This document shows positions 43,388-53,677 of a DNA stretch of 57,489 nt, piece by piece (the first letter of the stretch is position 1; every line of letters starts with the position of its first letter). The DNA is from Pedobacter psychrotolerans (GTDB lineage: Bacteria; Bacteroidota; Bacteroidia; Sphingobacteriales; Sphingobacteriaceae): the NCBI RefSeq assembly GCF_004340665.1, contig NZ_SLWO01000002.1:1-57489 (forward strand). The letters are read 5' to 3'. Under the pieces are notes generated by a model, which saw nothing but the letters and a program-made list of their open reading frames with translations, was not told where the DNA came from and ran no database searches. Both the position numbers and the translations under genes were made by a program.

Positions 43388-45634
43388 ATGATTTTTTTAC
43401 AAGAAAATTTAATTTACTGCATTCCGGCATTGGGCCTTGTTGGAATAATTGTGATGATGATTAAAAGTGCCTGGGTAAATAAACAGGATGCAGGTGATAA
43501 AAACATGCAGGAACTTGCCGGCTACATTGCCGATGGTGCAATGGCATTTCTTAAAGCAGAGTGGCGGGTATTAAGCATCTTCGCTGTTTTTACAGCAGCA
43601 CTTCTAGCTTATTCCGGAACCATCACAGAAATTAACGGTGTTCCAATGCATTCCAGCTGGATCATCTCCATCTCCTTTATTATAGGTGCTGTATTTTCGG
43701 CAACGGCCGGATATATTGGAATGAAATCGGCAACTAAAGCCAACGTAAGAACGACTCAGGCGGCCAGAACGAGTTTAAAACAGGCACTTAAAGTTTCATT
43801 TACAGGCGGAACAGTAATGGGCTTGGGCGTTGCAGGATTAGCTGTGTTAGGCCTTGGTGGCTTATTTATTGTATTTCTTCAATTGTTCCATGTAACAAGC
43901 GCGAATAGTATGGAGATGAGAACAGCCATTGAAGTTTTAACTGGGTTTTCGTTAGGTGCAGAATCCATCGCTTTGTTTGCACGTGTTGGTGGTGGAATTT
44001 ATACCAAAGCAGCAGATGTTGGAGCAGATTTAGTTGGAAAGGTTGAAGCTGGAATACCAGAAGATGATGTTCGCAATCCAGCTACCATTGCCGATAACGT
44101 AGGTGATAATGTGGGTGATGTGGCGGGCATGGGTGCAGATTTATTCGGATCTTACGTAGCCACCATTCTGGCAACAATGGTTTTGGGCCAAGAAATCATT
44201 GTCACCGATAAATTTGGTGGCATGTCTCCCATCCTGCTTCCGATGGTAATTTGTGGATTAGGTATTATATTCTCCATTATAGGAACCTGGTTTGTGACCA
44301 TTAAAGATGAAAAATCTAATGTACAAACCGCATTAAACCTCGGAAACTGGTCATCCATTATCATTACAGCCGTAGCATCTTTCTTTATTGTGAAATGGAT
44401 GTTACCAGAAACGTTAAGCCTTCGTGGATATGCGTTTACCAGCATTAATGTTTTCTATGCCATTATTGTTGGCTTGGTGGTAGGCACCATTATGAGTATA
44501 GTAACTGAATATTTTACCGCGATGGGAAAAGGCCCGGTAAATTCAATTATACAGCAATCTTCTACAGGTCACGCTACGAATATTATCGCTGGTTTATCTG
44601 TAGGTATGAAATCAACAGTCATTCCGATTTTAGTTTTGGCAGGTGGCATTATGGCTTCTTACCATTTCGCCGGATTATATGGCGTTGCCATTGCCGCCGC
44701 AGGTATGATGGCTACAACAGCGATGCAATTGGCCATCGATGCATTTGGTCCGATTGCGGATAATGCAGGTGGCATAGCCGAGATGAGTCAACTTCCACCA
44801 GAAGTGAGAGAACGTACCGATAATCTTGATGCGGTAGGTAATACCACAGCTGCAACAGGTAAGGGCTTTGCCATTGCATCTGCAGCATTAACATCATTGG
44901 CTTTATTTGCCGCCTTTGTTGGCATCGCCGGAATTACAGCGATCGATATTTATAAAGCCCCAGTACTGGCTGGATTATTTGTTGGCGGAATGATTCCCTT
45001 TATTTTTTCAGCACTTTGTATTCAGGCGGTGGGTAAGGCAGCAATGGATATGGTTCAGGAAGTGCGTCGTCAGTTTCGAGAAATTCCAGGAATTATGGAA
45101 TATAAGGCAAAACCAGAATACGATAAATGTGTAGCCATTTCTACCAAAGCTTCCATTCGGGAAATGATGATGCCGGGTGCAATTGCCTTAATCACCCCTA
45201 TCCTCGTTGGATTTACCTTTGGCCCCGAAGTTTTAGGCGGATTATTGGCTGGTGTTACGGTAACCGGTGTTTTAATGGGCATTTTTCAAAGTAACGCTGG
45301 TGGTGCATGGGATAATGCTAAAAAATCTTTCGAACAAGGTGTAATGATCAATGGAGAAATGTTCTATAAAAAATCTGAGCCACATAAAGCTTCTGTAACA
45401 GGCGATACCGTTGGCGATCCTTTTAAAGACACTTCAGGACCATCAATGAATATTTTAATCAAATTAATGTCTATTGTATCCCTTGTTATTGCACCTTATA
45501 TCGCAGTCAAGGCCATTAATACAGAACATCAGCTAGAAGTTCGCAAAGAAATTAAGATTCAGCAAAAAACAGATCGAAACGGCAATACAATTACCGATAC
45601 TTTAACAAATGTTACAGACACTTTAAGTCGTTAG
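43388..45634 (+). CDS. hppA: Membrane-bound ion-pumping pyrophosphatase, K+-dependent type
   Basis: The 748-aa protein has about sixteen membrane helices and the diphosphate site: [18 protein letters not shown] and [26 protein letters not shown]. It hydrolyses PPi to pump H+ or Na+ across the inner membrane. The motif [10 protein letters not shown] has Ala where K+-independent enzymes have Lys, which marks the K+-dependent class (Na+ pumps and some H+ pumps). The ion cannot be decided. A ~40-residue hydrophilic C-terminal extension ([18 protein letters not shown]) follows the last helix. No consensus promoter was seen within 60 bp. Confidence 0.95.
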   Translation: MIFLQENLIYCIPALGLVGIIVMMIKSAWVNKQDAGDKNMQELAGYIADGAMAFLKAEWRVLSIFAVFTAALLAYSGTITEINGVPMHSSWIISISFIIGAVFSATAGYIGMKSATKANVRTTQAARTSLKQALKVSFTGGTVMGLGVAGLAVLGLGGLFIVFLQLFHVTSANSMEMRTAIEVLTGFSLGAESIALFARVGGGIYTKAADVGADLVGKVEAGIPEDDVRNPATIADNVGDNVGDVAGMGADLFGSYVATILATMVLGQEIIVTDKFGGMSPILLPMVICGLGIIFSIIGTWFVTIKDEKSNVQTALNLGNWSSIIITAVASFFIVKWMLPETLSLRGYAFTSINVFYAIIVGLVVGTIMSIVTEYFTAMGKGPVNSIIQQSSTGHATNIIAGLSVGMKSTVIPILVLAGGIMASYHFAGLYGVAIAAAGMMATTAMQLAIDAFGPIADNAGGIAEMSQLPPEVRERTDNLDAVGNTTAATGKGFAIASAALTSLALFAAFVGIAGITAIDIYKAPVLAGLFVGGMIPFIFSALCIQAVGKAAMDMVQEVRRQFREIPGIMEYKAKPEYDKCVAISTKASIREMMMPGAIALITPILVGFTFGPEVLGGLLAGVTVTGVLMGIFQSNAGGAWDNAKKSFEQGVMINGEMFYKKSEPHKASVTGDTVGDPFKDTSGPSMNILIKLMSIVSLVIAPYIAVKAINTEHQLEVRKEIKIQQKTDRNGNTITDTLTNVTDTLSR

Positions 45635-45664
45635 TTGTAAAAACATAGATATAAAATAGCAAGG

Positions 45665-45690
45665 AAGGGGATTTTAACACAATCCCTTTT
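45665..45690 (+). terminator. Probable terminator of hppA
   Basis: A six-base stem GGGATT/AATCCC extended by A-T pairs past a one-base bulge, followed by TTTT. It is weaker than other terminators in this window. Confidence 0.5.
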
Positions 45691-45764
45691 ACTTTTTGGT
45701 AATTTTTATTTAGGTTTACCGCTTATTATCATAAAATCAACAAACATAAAAGACTAAACAACTT

Positions 45765-47222
45765 ATGAATCTAAAAAAGCCTATTGATGTGCTTATAGCA
45801 GAGTCTGCTGAAAGTGGCGAGGGCACACTCAAACGTACGCTAAGCAGTACGAGTCTTGTCGCTCTGGGTATTGGAGCAATTATTGGGGCAGGTTTATTTT
45901 CTTTAACTGGTATCGCAGCAGCCGATCATGCTGGCCCAGCTGTAACCTTATCATTTGTACTAGCAGCCGTAGGTTGTGCATTTGCAGGTTTATGTTATGC
46001 AGAATTTGCATCAATGATTCCGGTAGCTGGTAGTGCATACACTTATTCATATGCTACTATGGGTGAGTTTATGGCTTGGGTAATTGGATGGGATTTAGTA
46101 TTAGAATATGCTTTAGGTGCCGCAACGGTAGGTGTTTCATGGTCTGGATACTTCAATAAGTTACTTCATGAATTTGGCCTTGAAATGCCGCTCTATTTAA
46201 CCAAGTCATTTGCAGAAGTTGATGGCGGAGGAATAAACTTTCCAGCAGTCGTAATCGTTTCTTTACTCTCGTTAATGTTAATACGAGGCACTAAAGAATC
46301 GGCAAGCCTTAATAATATTTTGGTAATTGTAAAAGTAACCGTGGTAATTGTTTTCATTGCGCTTGGATGGAAATTCATCAACCCAGCTAACCATACACCT
46401 TATATTCCAGAAAACACTGGTGTTAAAGGAGAATTTGGTATCTCTGGAATTGCAGCAGGTGCAGCATTGGTATTCTTCGCTTTTATTGGTTTTGATGCGG
46501 TTTCCACCGCAGCTCAGGAAGCTAAAAATCCACAGAAAGGAATGCCAATTGGTATTTTAGGTTCACTAGTGGTATGTACAATACTTTACGTTTTATTTGC
46601 ACACGTGATGACGGGCTTAGTACCTTATAGCGTATTTAAAGGTGATGCTTCTCCAGCAGCAACAGCATTTAAAGTTACTGGATATGGCTGGTTACAAATG
46701 GGCTTAATCATTGCCATTCTAGCAGGTTATACCTCTGTAATATTGGTGATGTTAATGGGCCAATCCCGGGTGTTTTATACCATGTCTAAAGATGGATTGT
46801 TACCTAAGTTTTTCAGCAACATCCACTCAAAATTCAGAACCCCTTTTAAAACGAACTTATTTTTCATGGTGTTCGTGAGCATCTTTGCTGGATTCGTTCC
46901 GGTAACAGACTTAGGTCACATGGTATCAATAGGTACATTATTTGCATTTTCGTTGGTTTGTATCGGTGTTTTATTATTACGTAAAACTGATCCTGACAGA
47001 CCTAGACCTTTCAGAACACCATTGGTTCCATTCGTGCCGATTATGGGTGTAATTGTTTGTGTTTATTTAATGTCGTCATTACCGATTGAGGCCTGGATCA
47101 GGTTAGCCATCTGGATGGCTTTAGGTACAGCCATTTATTTCTTTTACGGTAAGAAAAATTCCGTTTTAAGAAACAAAGGAAAAGTGGTTCAACCTGTTGA
47201 TCCTCCAAAACCTGGCTTATAA
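45765..47222 (+). CDS. CAT-type APC amino acid permease (YfnA-like)
   Basis: The 485-aa protein has about twelve membrane helices, the entry motif LGIGAIIGAGLFSLTGIAA, and CYAEFASMIPVAGSAYTYSY typical of the cationic amino acid transporter-like branch. The AAQEAKNPQKGMPIGILGSL loop and a C-terminal RTPLVPFVPIMGV segment also fit. It probably imports an amino acid with protons. It has a strong terminator. It follows hppA with 130 bp between, apparently as a separate unit. Confidence 0.92.
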   Translation: MNLKKPIDVLIAESAESGEGTLKRTLSSTSLVALGIGAIIGAGLFSLTGIAAADHAGPAVTLSFVLAAVGCAFAGLCYAEFASMIPVAGSAYTYSYATMGEFMAWVIGWDLVLEYALGAATVGVSWSGYFNKLLHEFGLEMPLYLTKSFAEVDGGGINFPAVVIVSLLSLMLIRGTKESASLNNILVIVKVTVVIVFIALGWKFINPANHTPYIPENTGVKGEFGISGIAAGAALVFFAFIGFDAVSTAAQEAKNPQKGMPIGILGSLVVCTILYVLFAHVMTGLVPYSVFKGDASPAATAFKVTGYGWLQMGLIIAILAGYTSVILVMLMGQSRVFYTMSKDGLLPKFFSNIHSKFRTPFKTNLFFMVFVSIFAGFVPVTDLGHMVSIGTLFAFSLVCIGVLLLRKTDPDRPRPFRTPLVPFVPIMGVIVCVYLMSSLPIEAWIRLAIWMALGTAIYFFYGKKNSVLRNKGKVVQPVDPPKPGL

Positions 47223-47245
47223 ATTAAAAACAAAATATGAATTCA

Positions 47246-47275
47246 AATCCCCGATTAAAAGTCGGGGATTTTTTT
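47246..47275 (+). terminator. Terminator of the CAT-type permease
   Basis: A perfect 9-bp stem (47246-47254 with 47262-47270), a seven-base loop and seven T. The T run doubles as the -33 region of the next promoter. Confidence 0.92.
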
Positions 47276-47306
47276 GTGTTAAATAATTGTTAATAAACTA
47301 ACTTTG
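47273..47306 (+). promoter_or_regulatory. Promoter of the porin gene, overlapping the upstream terminator
   Basis: TTTG at 47273-47276 lies in the terminator T run, then a 22-nt spacer, and TAACTTTG at 47299-47306, an exact -7 consensus. The porin ATG follows 22 nt later. Confidence 0.65.
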
Positions 47307-47328
47307 CAAAAAAATCAGATACATTAAA

Positions 47329-48654
47329 ATGGTGCCATTTCAAAAAAAGCATTATGCAATACTTGCGTTTTTGCTGTTACTTTCCTTTCAGACTTATGCC
47401 CAACGTACCATTAACGATATAATGGATTCCACTGTGGTAAACCATTTATTAATCATTTCAAAAAAGTATGGGTCGCTATCATTTAGTGGTTACCTGCAGC
47501 CACAGTTTCAGGTTGCGCAATCAAATGGCACAATGGCTGAATATCAGGGCGGGAATTTTGGAGAATATACCAACAACCGTTTTAGATTAAGACGTGGACG
47601 ATTACGTGCTGATTATATGTTATTGGATGATAATAATAATCCTTCCACATATTTCGTGCTACAGTTTGACGGAACTGAACAAGGTGTAAACGTAAGAGAT
47701 TTCTGGGGGCGCTATTATGAAAATAAATGGAAATTAATTAATGTAACATTAGGATTATCCGGTCGCCCTTTTGGAAATGAATTACAACTCTCTTCAGCAA
47801 GTAGAGAAGCACCAGAACGCGGACGGATGTCGCAAATTTTAATGAAGACTGAACGGGATTTAGGCGCAACATTTACCTTTAATCCACGATGGAAAAATGC
47901 CAGGCTTAAAAATTTGGTGTTAGATCTAGGGGTATATAATGGTCAGGGATTAGCCGGACCGGCAGAATTTGATAACAGCAAGGACGTTATCGCTCGCTTA
48001 AGTCATAAAAACTATACCTTTAAAAATTTAGGGTTTTCAGTTGCAGGTGGAATAAGCACTTTGCAAGGAGGACTCAACCATCGCTTGCCGGTGAGCTATA
48101 AAATGGAACGCACTAATAATTTGTGGCAAATGGTAAAAGATTCTTCTGCCAGTACCATAAACGCTGTTGCGCCCCGCAGATATTATGGTGCAGATATTCA
48201 ACTGGCTACTACAACTGAAAGCTGGAAATCAGAATTGCGGGCAGAGGTCATATCCGGACTTCAAACCGGAACATCAACCACATCAACCACTCCGGGTTCA
48301 TATCCGATAGATGATAATTCTGAACCACTGCCCTACTACACTCGAACTTTTAATGGTGCCTATTTCACCTTTGTTCAAACGTTAAACAGTACAGATAACC
48401 AAATCATTTTTAAGTATGATTGGTACGATCCCAATTCAAAAGTAAAGGGTATGGATATTTCAGCCGCCAGAGGGCTATCAGCCGCTGATGTTCGTTTTGA
48501 TACTTTCGGCTTTGGTTTTTTACATCATTTTAATCCGCATTTTAAAGCAGTCATTTATTATGACATCATTAAAAATGAATCAACAGAAATATCTGGTTAT
48601 ACAGATGATAGAAAAGATAACGTATTTACCTTCAGAACTCAATTCTATTTCTAA
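47329..48654 (+). CDS. Outer membrane porin of the OprO/OprP type
   Basis: The 441-aa product has a signal peptide (to QTYAQ) and begins its mature part with SGYLQPQFQVAQSNG and RFRLRRGRLRADYML, motifs of the phosphate-selective porin O/P family. The barrel ends in a terminal aromatic (FRTQFYF). It forms an outer membrane channel; whether it prefers phosphate here is unproven. Its own promoter and the upstream terminator make it monocistronic up to the marC promoter. Confidence 0.85.
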   Translation: MVPFQKKHYAILAFLLLLSFQTYAQRTINDIMDSTVVNHLLIISKKYGSLSFSGYLQPQFQVAQSNGTMAEYQGGNFGEYTNNRFRLRRGRLRADYMLLDDNNNPSTYFVLQFDGTEQGVNVRDFWGRYYENKWKLINVTLGLSGRPFGNELQLSSASREAPERGRMSQILMKTERDLGATFTFNPRWKNARLKNLVLDLGVYNGQGLAGPAEFDNSKDVIARLSHKNYTFKNLGFSVAGGISTLQGGLNHRLPVSYKMERTNNLWQMVKDSSASTINAVAPRRYYGADIQLATTTESWKSELRAEVISGLQTGTSTTSTTPGSYPIDDNSEPLPYYTRTFNGAYFTFVQTLNSTDNQIIFKYDWYDPNSKVKGMDISAARGLSAADVRFDTFGFGFLHHFNPHFKAVIYYDIIKNESTEISGYTDDRKDNVFTFRTQFYF

Positions 48655-48693
48655 GAAAAATTGCCGTAAATGAAGTTTTAGCACAAATTGCAC

Positions 48694-48701
48694 TACCTTT
48701 G
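48694..48701 (+). promoter_or_regulatory. -7 box of the marC-like gene
   Basis: TACCTTTG matches TAnnTTTG exactly and lies 17 nt before the ATG at 48719. The sequence at the -33 position (TTTTA) is a weak match. Confidence 0.55.
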
Positions 48702-48718
48702 ATCAAACTTGCGCCCAG

Positions 48719-49300
48719 ATGAACCTTGATTTTATGAAATTCGATTTAAATCAGATCCTCACGACAACGATGGTTATCTTTGCCATCATTGATATTTTAG
48801 GTTCCATTCCGGTTGTTATTCAGTTGAGAAAGAAAGCTGGTCATATTGAGTCTGAAAAGGCTTCAATTGTAGCCACCGGGTTAATGATTTTATTTCTTTT
48901 TTTGGGTGAATCACTGCTTAAAGTTATTGGTCTGGATGTTGAATCTTTCGCTATAGCAGGTTCTATCGTGATTTTTTGTATAGCTATGGAAATGGTTCTT
49001 GGGCTTACTATTTTTAAAGAAGAAGCACCTGAAACGGTTTCAATTGTGCCACTGGCATTTCCTTTAATTGCAGGTGCTGGTACCATGACAACACTCCTTT
49101 CACTTAAAACTGAATATCAAACACAAAATATCCTGGTTGGAATAATCCTGAATATGCTCTTCGTTTATTTCGTACTAAAAAATACCGAGCGATTGGAGCG
49201 ATTATTTGGCAAAACAGGCTTGAATATCCTGCGTAAGGCATTTGGTGTGATTTTATTAGCCATTGCAATTAAATTATTTCGAAATAATACTGGCTTATAA
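48719..49300 (+). CDS. MarC family (UPF0056) membrane protein
   Basis: The 193-aa product has six hydrophobic helices and family motifs FAIIDILGSIPVVIQL, IVPLAFPLIAGAGTMTTLL, and an ending LGVILLAIAIKLF-like segment. MarC-family proteins are inner membrane proteins of unknown transport role; the old link with antibiotic resistance in E. coli was not upheld. ATG at 48719 and one at 48734 are both possible; the promoter box spacing does not discriminate. Confidence 0.9.
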   Translation: MNLDFMKFDLNQILTTTMVIFAIIDILGSIPVVIQLRKKAGHIESEKASIVATGLMILFLFLGESLLKVIGLDVESFAIAGSIVIFCIAMEMVLGLTIFKEEAPETVSIVPLAFPLIAGAGTMTTLLSLKTEYQTQNILVGIILNMLFVYFVLKNTERLERLFGKTGLNILRKAFGVILLAIAIKLFRNNTGL

Positions 49301-49446
49301 GAATGAATTTGCCTAAAAGCACAATTCATCATTGAATCCTTTATAAATTGAGTAAGCTTATAGCGATCTGTTCAATCAGCTTTTTTATCCTAACAAATCT
49401 GTAACAATAATTGATTATATTTATCTATAATATAAGCTAACCGAAT

Positions 49447-49554
49447 ATGAACAGCTTTGAAGAATACACGTTAATTATTGGCGCAGTTGCCATCTTAATT
49501 GAGGCAGTGAAATACTGTAAACGAAATTTTAATTCATGGTTAGGGAACATCTAG
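49447..49554 (+). CDS. Possible 35-aa single-helix membrane protein
   Basis: A short frame coding for a charged start (MNSFEEY), one membrane helix (TLIIGAVAILIEAVKYC) and a basic tail (KRNFNSWLGNI). This is a typical arrangement for a bacterial small membrane protein with positive-inside tail. It stands alone in a gap between convergent genes. No promoter consensus was seen. Confidence 0.35.
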   Translation: MNSFEEYTLIIGAVAILIEAVKYCKRNFNSWLGNI

Positions 49555-49579
49555 CTACCTGAAAAAGGAACAACACCAT

Positions 49580-49640
49580 CCGTCATTGCAAGGAGAAACG
49601 ACAGCCTGCCCCGACCTTTCGGGGAAGCAATCTTCTCTCT
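49580..49640. repeat. Dispersed intergenic repeat with a CCCCGA/TCGGGG hairpin
   Basis: Begins CGTCATTGCAAGGAG and ends GAAGCAATCT, the same outer ends as the repeats near 57037 and within the 148-bp unit at 27030. The core has a 6-bp hairpin (49609-49614 with 49619-49624). It lies between a small frame and the convergent methyltransferase gene. Confidence 0.75.
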
Positions 49641-49644
49641 GAGA

Positions 49645-50805
49645 TTACTTCTTAATTAACCTGGCCACAAACATAGTATCGGCTCGATGCTCATATCCCT
49701 TAATCAGTTCCATTTTTTCCAGTTCCAGCGGTAAGTGATCCACCATATGCTTAACCACATTTTCATTCTCTTCCATAAATGCAGAGCAGGTGATATAAAT
49801 GAGTGGTTTTCCTGGTTTTAAATACTTTACAATATTTTGCACAATCCCTTTCTGGATCGTGGAAAACTGATTAATTTTTCTTTCTTCAAAAAATGTCAAC
49901 ATTTCAGGTGTCCTGCCCCAGGTTCCAGAACCTGTACAAGGCGCATCTAAAATAACCCCATCGAATTGGTAATGATGAAGAATCTGATCATTGTTTTTCA
50001 ACAGATCCAGTTCCTTTTTATGATATTTTTTAATTCCCGCAAGACGAAATCTTTCATCCAGATTTTGGAGAATGCTTTCACGCAAATCAGTAACCAATAA
50101 CTCTAATACAGGCTCAAGACTATGTAAAAGCAAAGTTTTCCCACCAGATGCAGCACAACAATCCCACCATTTATCCCATTTATTTGGCTTGAAGTAATGG
50201 CCAGTATGTTGCGAAGAAAGGTCCTGAACCTGATAACTTCCTTCTGCTAAAACGGTTTCGAGTTTCGTTCCATTTGGCAAAGATAATGCTGTTTCATTAA
50301 TTACTTTTGCGGGTATTTCTGCCTTTTGCAACCGGTCTATTATTTCCTGCTGATCTGTGGCACGAACACGAATAAAAAGATCTGGCTGATTAAAAAATGA
50401 AGTGAGGAACTCAGTTTTATTAACATCTTCAGACAAATGCAGGTGGAGTGGATAAACATCCTCCAGGTTAAAATCCGGATATAGTGTTTTTATAAAATTT
50501 ATCTTTTCTGGTACAGGAAGCAAAATGTGATCACTCCAATCCGGAAATTTTTGCGCAACAACCGGACTGAGCGTTTCCTGACATAGAAAATCTGCAATAC
50601 ATAAACGTTCCTCGTTATTCAGGATTCTTAAAGCGTTACCTAATCTAAAAAAACTATAAAGGTGTCGGGTTGCCCATCTCCTATCGGATGAACCCATTTG
50701 TTTATTTTGCTTAAAATAGGTGGGTAAGAAACGATGCAATGGCAATGTTCCATCATAACTATTTAGAATTTGCTCAAAGGCTCTAAGCTGGTGAATGGCT
50801 TTCAT
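49645..50805 (-). CDS. RsmB/NOP-family RNA cytosine-C5 methyltransferase
   Basis: The 386-aa product has an N-terminal NusB-like helical domain (RAFEQILNSYDG, MGSSDRRWATRHLYSFFRLG) and a class I SAM methyltransferase domain. Visible are the SAM site DCCAASGGKTLLL, motif IV DAPCTGSGTWGR and motif VI YITCSAF; the two cysteines (PC and TC) are the catalytic pair of m5C RNA methyltransferases. The target, probably rRNA, is not decided. It lies 14 bp after the periplasmic-binding-fold lipoprotein gene and is probably cotranscribed with it. Confidence 0.9.
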   Translation of the reverse strand: MKAIHQLRAFEQILNSYDGTLPLHRFLPTYFKQNKQMGSSDRRWATRHLYSFFRLGNALRILNNEERLCIADFLCQETLSPVVAQKFPDWSDHILLPVPEKINFIKTLYPDFNLEDVYPLHLHLSEDVNKTEFLTSFFNQPDLFIRVRATDQQEIIDRLQKAEIPAKVINETALSLPNGTKLETVLAEGSYQVQDLSSQHTGHYFKPNKWDKWWDCCAASGGKTLLLHSLEPVLELLVTDLRESILQNLDERFRLAGIKKYHKKELDLLKNNDQILHHYQFDGVILDAPCTGSGTWGRTPEMLTFFEERKINQFSTIQKGIVQNIVKYLKPGKPLIYITCSAFMEENENVVKHMVDHLPLELEKMELIKGYEHRADTMFVARLIKK

Positions 50806-50819
50806 AAACGAATGGTCAA

Positions 50820-52031
50820 CTAGTCTACAATTTCTAATGCAAAGTTTTTATATTTCAAAAGCATTAAACTCGTGTTAATGTAACCTAATTTTTCATCATA
50901 AATGAAAGAAAATGTGTTATGAAGCCCTTTGTATTTATCTTTTGTCAGGTATTCCTGGTAGTCTTCACCGTGATTGCTTAATAGTTTCCCGAAATAGTAA
51001 CCTACATCAAAACCTTTAAAGGCATACTCGCCAGGCTCGAAGCCATATCTGTAGCGGTATTTTTTAATAAAACTGACTACTGCAGTGTTTTTATAATCTA
51101 TTTTATAAGATGAACTGATGATGGTATTTAAAGCCTGAATTTTTTCAGTAGGGTAATTTTGTTTTACCCAATTTGGGTGACCAAATAGGTTAATCACATA
51201 GCCTCCTGAAGCTAGATTTTTAAGCTTATAGAGTTTATCAATTGTAGGCAAAACGAATGCTCGATCGGCAGAAGTAATGACCACGGCATAATGTTTACCT
51301 TTTTGCATTTTAGTTTCAAATGTATACGCTGATGCATATTCCTGAACTAAAAATTTACCACTAGCTTTTAAATATTCCCTAACCGGAGCAGCAAAAGCTT
51401 CATCATCTGTTTTCTTAGGATTGATGATCACTACAATCGTAGTGGCTGGATTAAAGTTTTTTGAAATATAAGTTGCAATCCGTTGACCATGTAACGCTAT
51501 ATTGTTTACAATGGATACCAGATTGGGATTGTTAAATTCTGCCGGGTTGGTTGCAGCAAGTGGTGATACAATTGTAGCGTTATTTTCCTTTGAGTAATTG
51601 GATATATATTTTAATCCGGCAGGAAAAACAGGCCCAATAATTAGGTTACTCTGCTTAAAACGTTCGTTTTTGTAAAGAAGAGAAATGTGGGCATTATCGT
51701 CCTGCGTATCGAAAACATTTAGTTTAAAGTTTAATCCTGATGCCGCCGCAGAATCTAACCCAAGTTTAAAGCCCTGATAAAAATCAATAGGCATTGCAAA
51801 CTTCTCAATATCAGCCTTCGTGGCAGTTTTTAAATTCAGTTCATCTAATTTAAATGGAACTAATAGAGAAACATTTGCCTGTGAAAACTTTTTAGCTGGC
51901 TTTTTCTCTTCAGGCTTTTCCTTCTCTTTTTGTTTAGTAATGTCTTTTTTCGGTGTTCTTATTTTTGGAGAGCAGGCCGCCAAAAGCAAGGCAAATAAGA
52001 TAAAAAACCAATAATTCCCTTTTAAATTCAT
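50820..52031 (-). CDS. Lipoprotein with type-1 periplasmic-binding fold
   Basis: The 403-aa product has a lipoprotein signal (LLLAAC, Cys20), a Lys/Glu/Pro-rich linker (residues 25-50) and a domain like the receptor-ligand-binding (Peripla_BP_6) fold: VSLLVPFKLDEL, FYQGFKLGLDSAA, LIIGPVFPAGLKYISNYSKENN, ATIVSPLAATNPA, FKGFDVGYYFG. No ABC permease genes lie near, so it is more likely a LpoA-like or PBP1-fold outer membrane lipoprotein than a transporter subunit. Function unknown. A terminator between guaA and this gene separates their transcription. Confidence 0.82.
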   Translation of the reverse strand: MNLKGNYWFFILFALLLAACSPKIRTPKKDITKQKEKEKPEEKKPAKKFSQANVSLLVPFKLDELNLKTATKADIEKFAMPIDFYQGFKLGLDSAAASGLNFKLNVFDTQDDNAHISLLYKNERFKQSNLIIGPVFPAGLKYISNYSKENNATIVSPLAATNPAEFNNPNLVSIVNNIALHGQRIATYISKNFNPATTIVVIINPKKTDDEAFAAPVREYLKASGKFLVQEYASAYTFETKMQKGKHYAVVITSADRAFVLPTIDKLYKLKNLASGGYVINLFGHPNWVKQNYPTEKIQALNTIISSSYKIDYKNTAVVSFIKKYRYRYGFEPGEYAFKGFDVGYYFGKLLSNHGEDYQEYLTKDKYKGLHNTFSFIYDEKLGYINTSLMLLKYKNFALEIVD

Positions 52032-52044
52032 ATGTGTATTTTAA

Positions 52045-52080
52045 CAAAATATGCTGACAAATGTTTAATCTGTCAGCATA
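52045..52080 (-). terminator. Terminator of guaA
   Basis: A perfect 10-bp stem (52050-52059 with 52071-52080), an 11-nt loop, then TTTTG leftward. It is 57 bp past the guaA stop codon. Confidence 0.8.
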
Positions 52081-52136
52081 ATCCTATTATTCTTTAAATT
52101 GACTCCTGACTTAGGACTCAATACTCTGAACTAATA

Positions 52137-53666
52137 TTATTCCCACTCGATCGTTGCAGGTGGTTTTGAACTAATGTCATAAACCACTCTGTTAATTCCT
52201 TTAACTTTATTAATAATTTCATTCGAAATCTTAGCCAGCACAGGATATGGTAAATGACACCAGTCTGCAGTCATTCCATCAAGAGATTCTACCGCTCTTA
52301 AGGCAATTACATTTTCATAAGTCCGCTCATCACCCATCACACCTACAGATCTAACCGGTAGAAAAATTGCCCCAGCTTGCCAAACTTTATCATAAAGGCC
52401 AGCTTCTTTCAAGTTATCAATATAAATCTTATCCGCATCCTGTAAGATCGCTACTTTCTCTGGCGTAACTTCTCCAATGATACGGATACCTAAACCAGGT
52501 CCGGGAAATGGGTGACGACCTAAAATAAATGCTTCTAAACCTAAAGCTTTACCCACTCTTCTTACTTCATCTTTAAACAAAGTTTTAAGCGGCTCTACTA
52601 CCTTAAGTTTCATAAAATCAGGCAATCCACCTACATTATGGTGCGATTTGATGGTAGCTGAAGGACCATTTACCGACACAGACTCTATAATATCAGGATA
52701 AATCGTTCCTTGTGCCAACCATTTTACATCTTGAATCAAATGCGATTCTTCGTCGAAAACTTCGATGAACACCCGACCGATAATTTTACGTTTTTGCTCG
52801 GGATCTTCTACTCCAGCCAATTGACCCAAAAATTTATCCTTTGCATCTACCCCTTTAATGTTGAGGCCGAAATCTTTATATTGTTCTAAAACACTTTCGT
52901 ATTCATTTTTACGCAATAAACCATTGTCTACAAATATACAGTGCAGGTTTGTTCCGATAGCCTTATGCAATAAAACCGCAGCAACACTGCTATCTACCCC
53001 GCCAGAAAGTGCTAAAACAACTTTATCATTACCTACAGTAGCCTTGATATCAGCAATGGTGGTATCAACAAAGGCTGTTGAAGTCCAATCCTGACTACAT
53101 CCACAAATATCGACAAGAAAGTTTTCTAACAGCACCTTTCCATCAATACTATGAGTTACCTCAGGGTGAAACTGAATGGCATAAGTATTTGAATCTTTAA
53201 TATGATAAGCTGCAACTTTAACACTATCTGTACTGGCGATCAATTCGAAATGATCTGGAATACTGGTGATGGTATCGCCATGGCTCATCCAAACCTGAGA
53301 ATCGATATTGATTCCTTTAAACAATTTATTTTCCTGATTAACAAAACTTAGGTTTGCACGGCCATATTCACGAGAGGAAGAAGGCTGTACATCGCCACCG
53401 GAATGTTGAGCAATATATTGAGCACCATAACAAACCGCCAGTAAAGGGTATTTGGTATGGTATTTTGATAAGTCTATTTGAGGTGCATCATCCTGACGAA
53501 CAGAGTATGGGCTACCCGAAAAGATAACACCTTTTACATCATCGGTAATCTCAGGAAGATTGTTGAATGGATATATTTCACAGTAAATATTTAGTTCGCG
53601 AACTCTACGGGCGATGAGTTGTGTAAACTGCGAACCAAAATCGACAATAATGATTTTTTCTTGCAT
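52137..53666 (-). CDS. guaA: GMP synthase (glutamine-hydrolysing)
   Basis: The 509-aa enzyme converts XMP to GMP using ATP and glutamine. The glutamine amidotransferase domain (to about 190) shows the nucleophile motif [11 protein letters not shown] and FHPEVTHS. The ATP pyrophosphatase domain has [14 protein letters not shown], and the C-terminal dimerisation domain ends [17 protein letters not shown] ([12 protein letters not shown]). The nucleophile context reads CYGAQ, while CYGMQ is usual. Start ATG at 53666 gives [13 protein letters not shown]; the longer frame starting at 53681 runs through the promoter box. Single gene with its own terminator. Confidence 0.96.
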   Translation of the reverse strand: MQEKIIIVDFGSQFTQLIARRVRELNIYCEIYPFNNLPEITDDVKGVIFSGSPYSVRQDDAPQIDLSKYHTKYPLLAVCYGAQYIAQHSGGDVQPSSSREYGRANLSFVNQENKLFKGINIDSQVWMSHGDTITSIPDHFELIASTDSVKVAAYHIKDSNTYAIQFHPEVTHSIDGKVLLENFLVDICGCSQDWTSTAFVDTTIADIKATVGNDKVVLALSGGVDSSVAAVLLHKAIGTNLHCIFVDNGLLRKNEYESVLEQYKDFGLNIKGVDAKDKFLGQLAGVEDPEQKRKIIGRVFIEVFDEESHLIQDVKWLAQGTIYPDIIESVSVNGPSATIKSHHNVGGLPDFMKLKVVEPLKTLFKDEVRRVGKALGLEAFILGRHPFPGPGLGIRIIGEVTPEKVAILQDADKIYIDNLKEAGLYDKVWQAGAIFLPVRSVGVMGDERTYENVIALRAVESLDGMTADWCHLPYPVLAKISNEIINKVKGINRVVYDISSKPPATIEWE

Positions 53667-53669
53667 CCG

Positions 53670-53677
53670 CAAAGCTA
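53670..53677 (-). promoter_or_regulatory. -7 box of guaA
   Basis: The minus strand reads TAGCTTTG, an exact match to TAnnTTTG, ending 3 nt before the ATG at 53666. It rules out starts further upstream. No good TTTG at the -33 distance. Confidence 0.6.
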
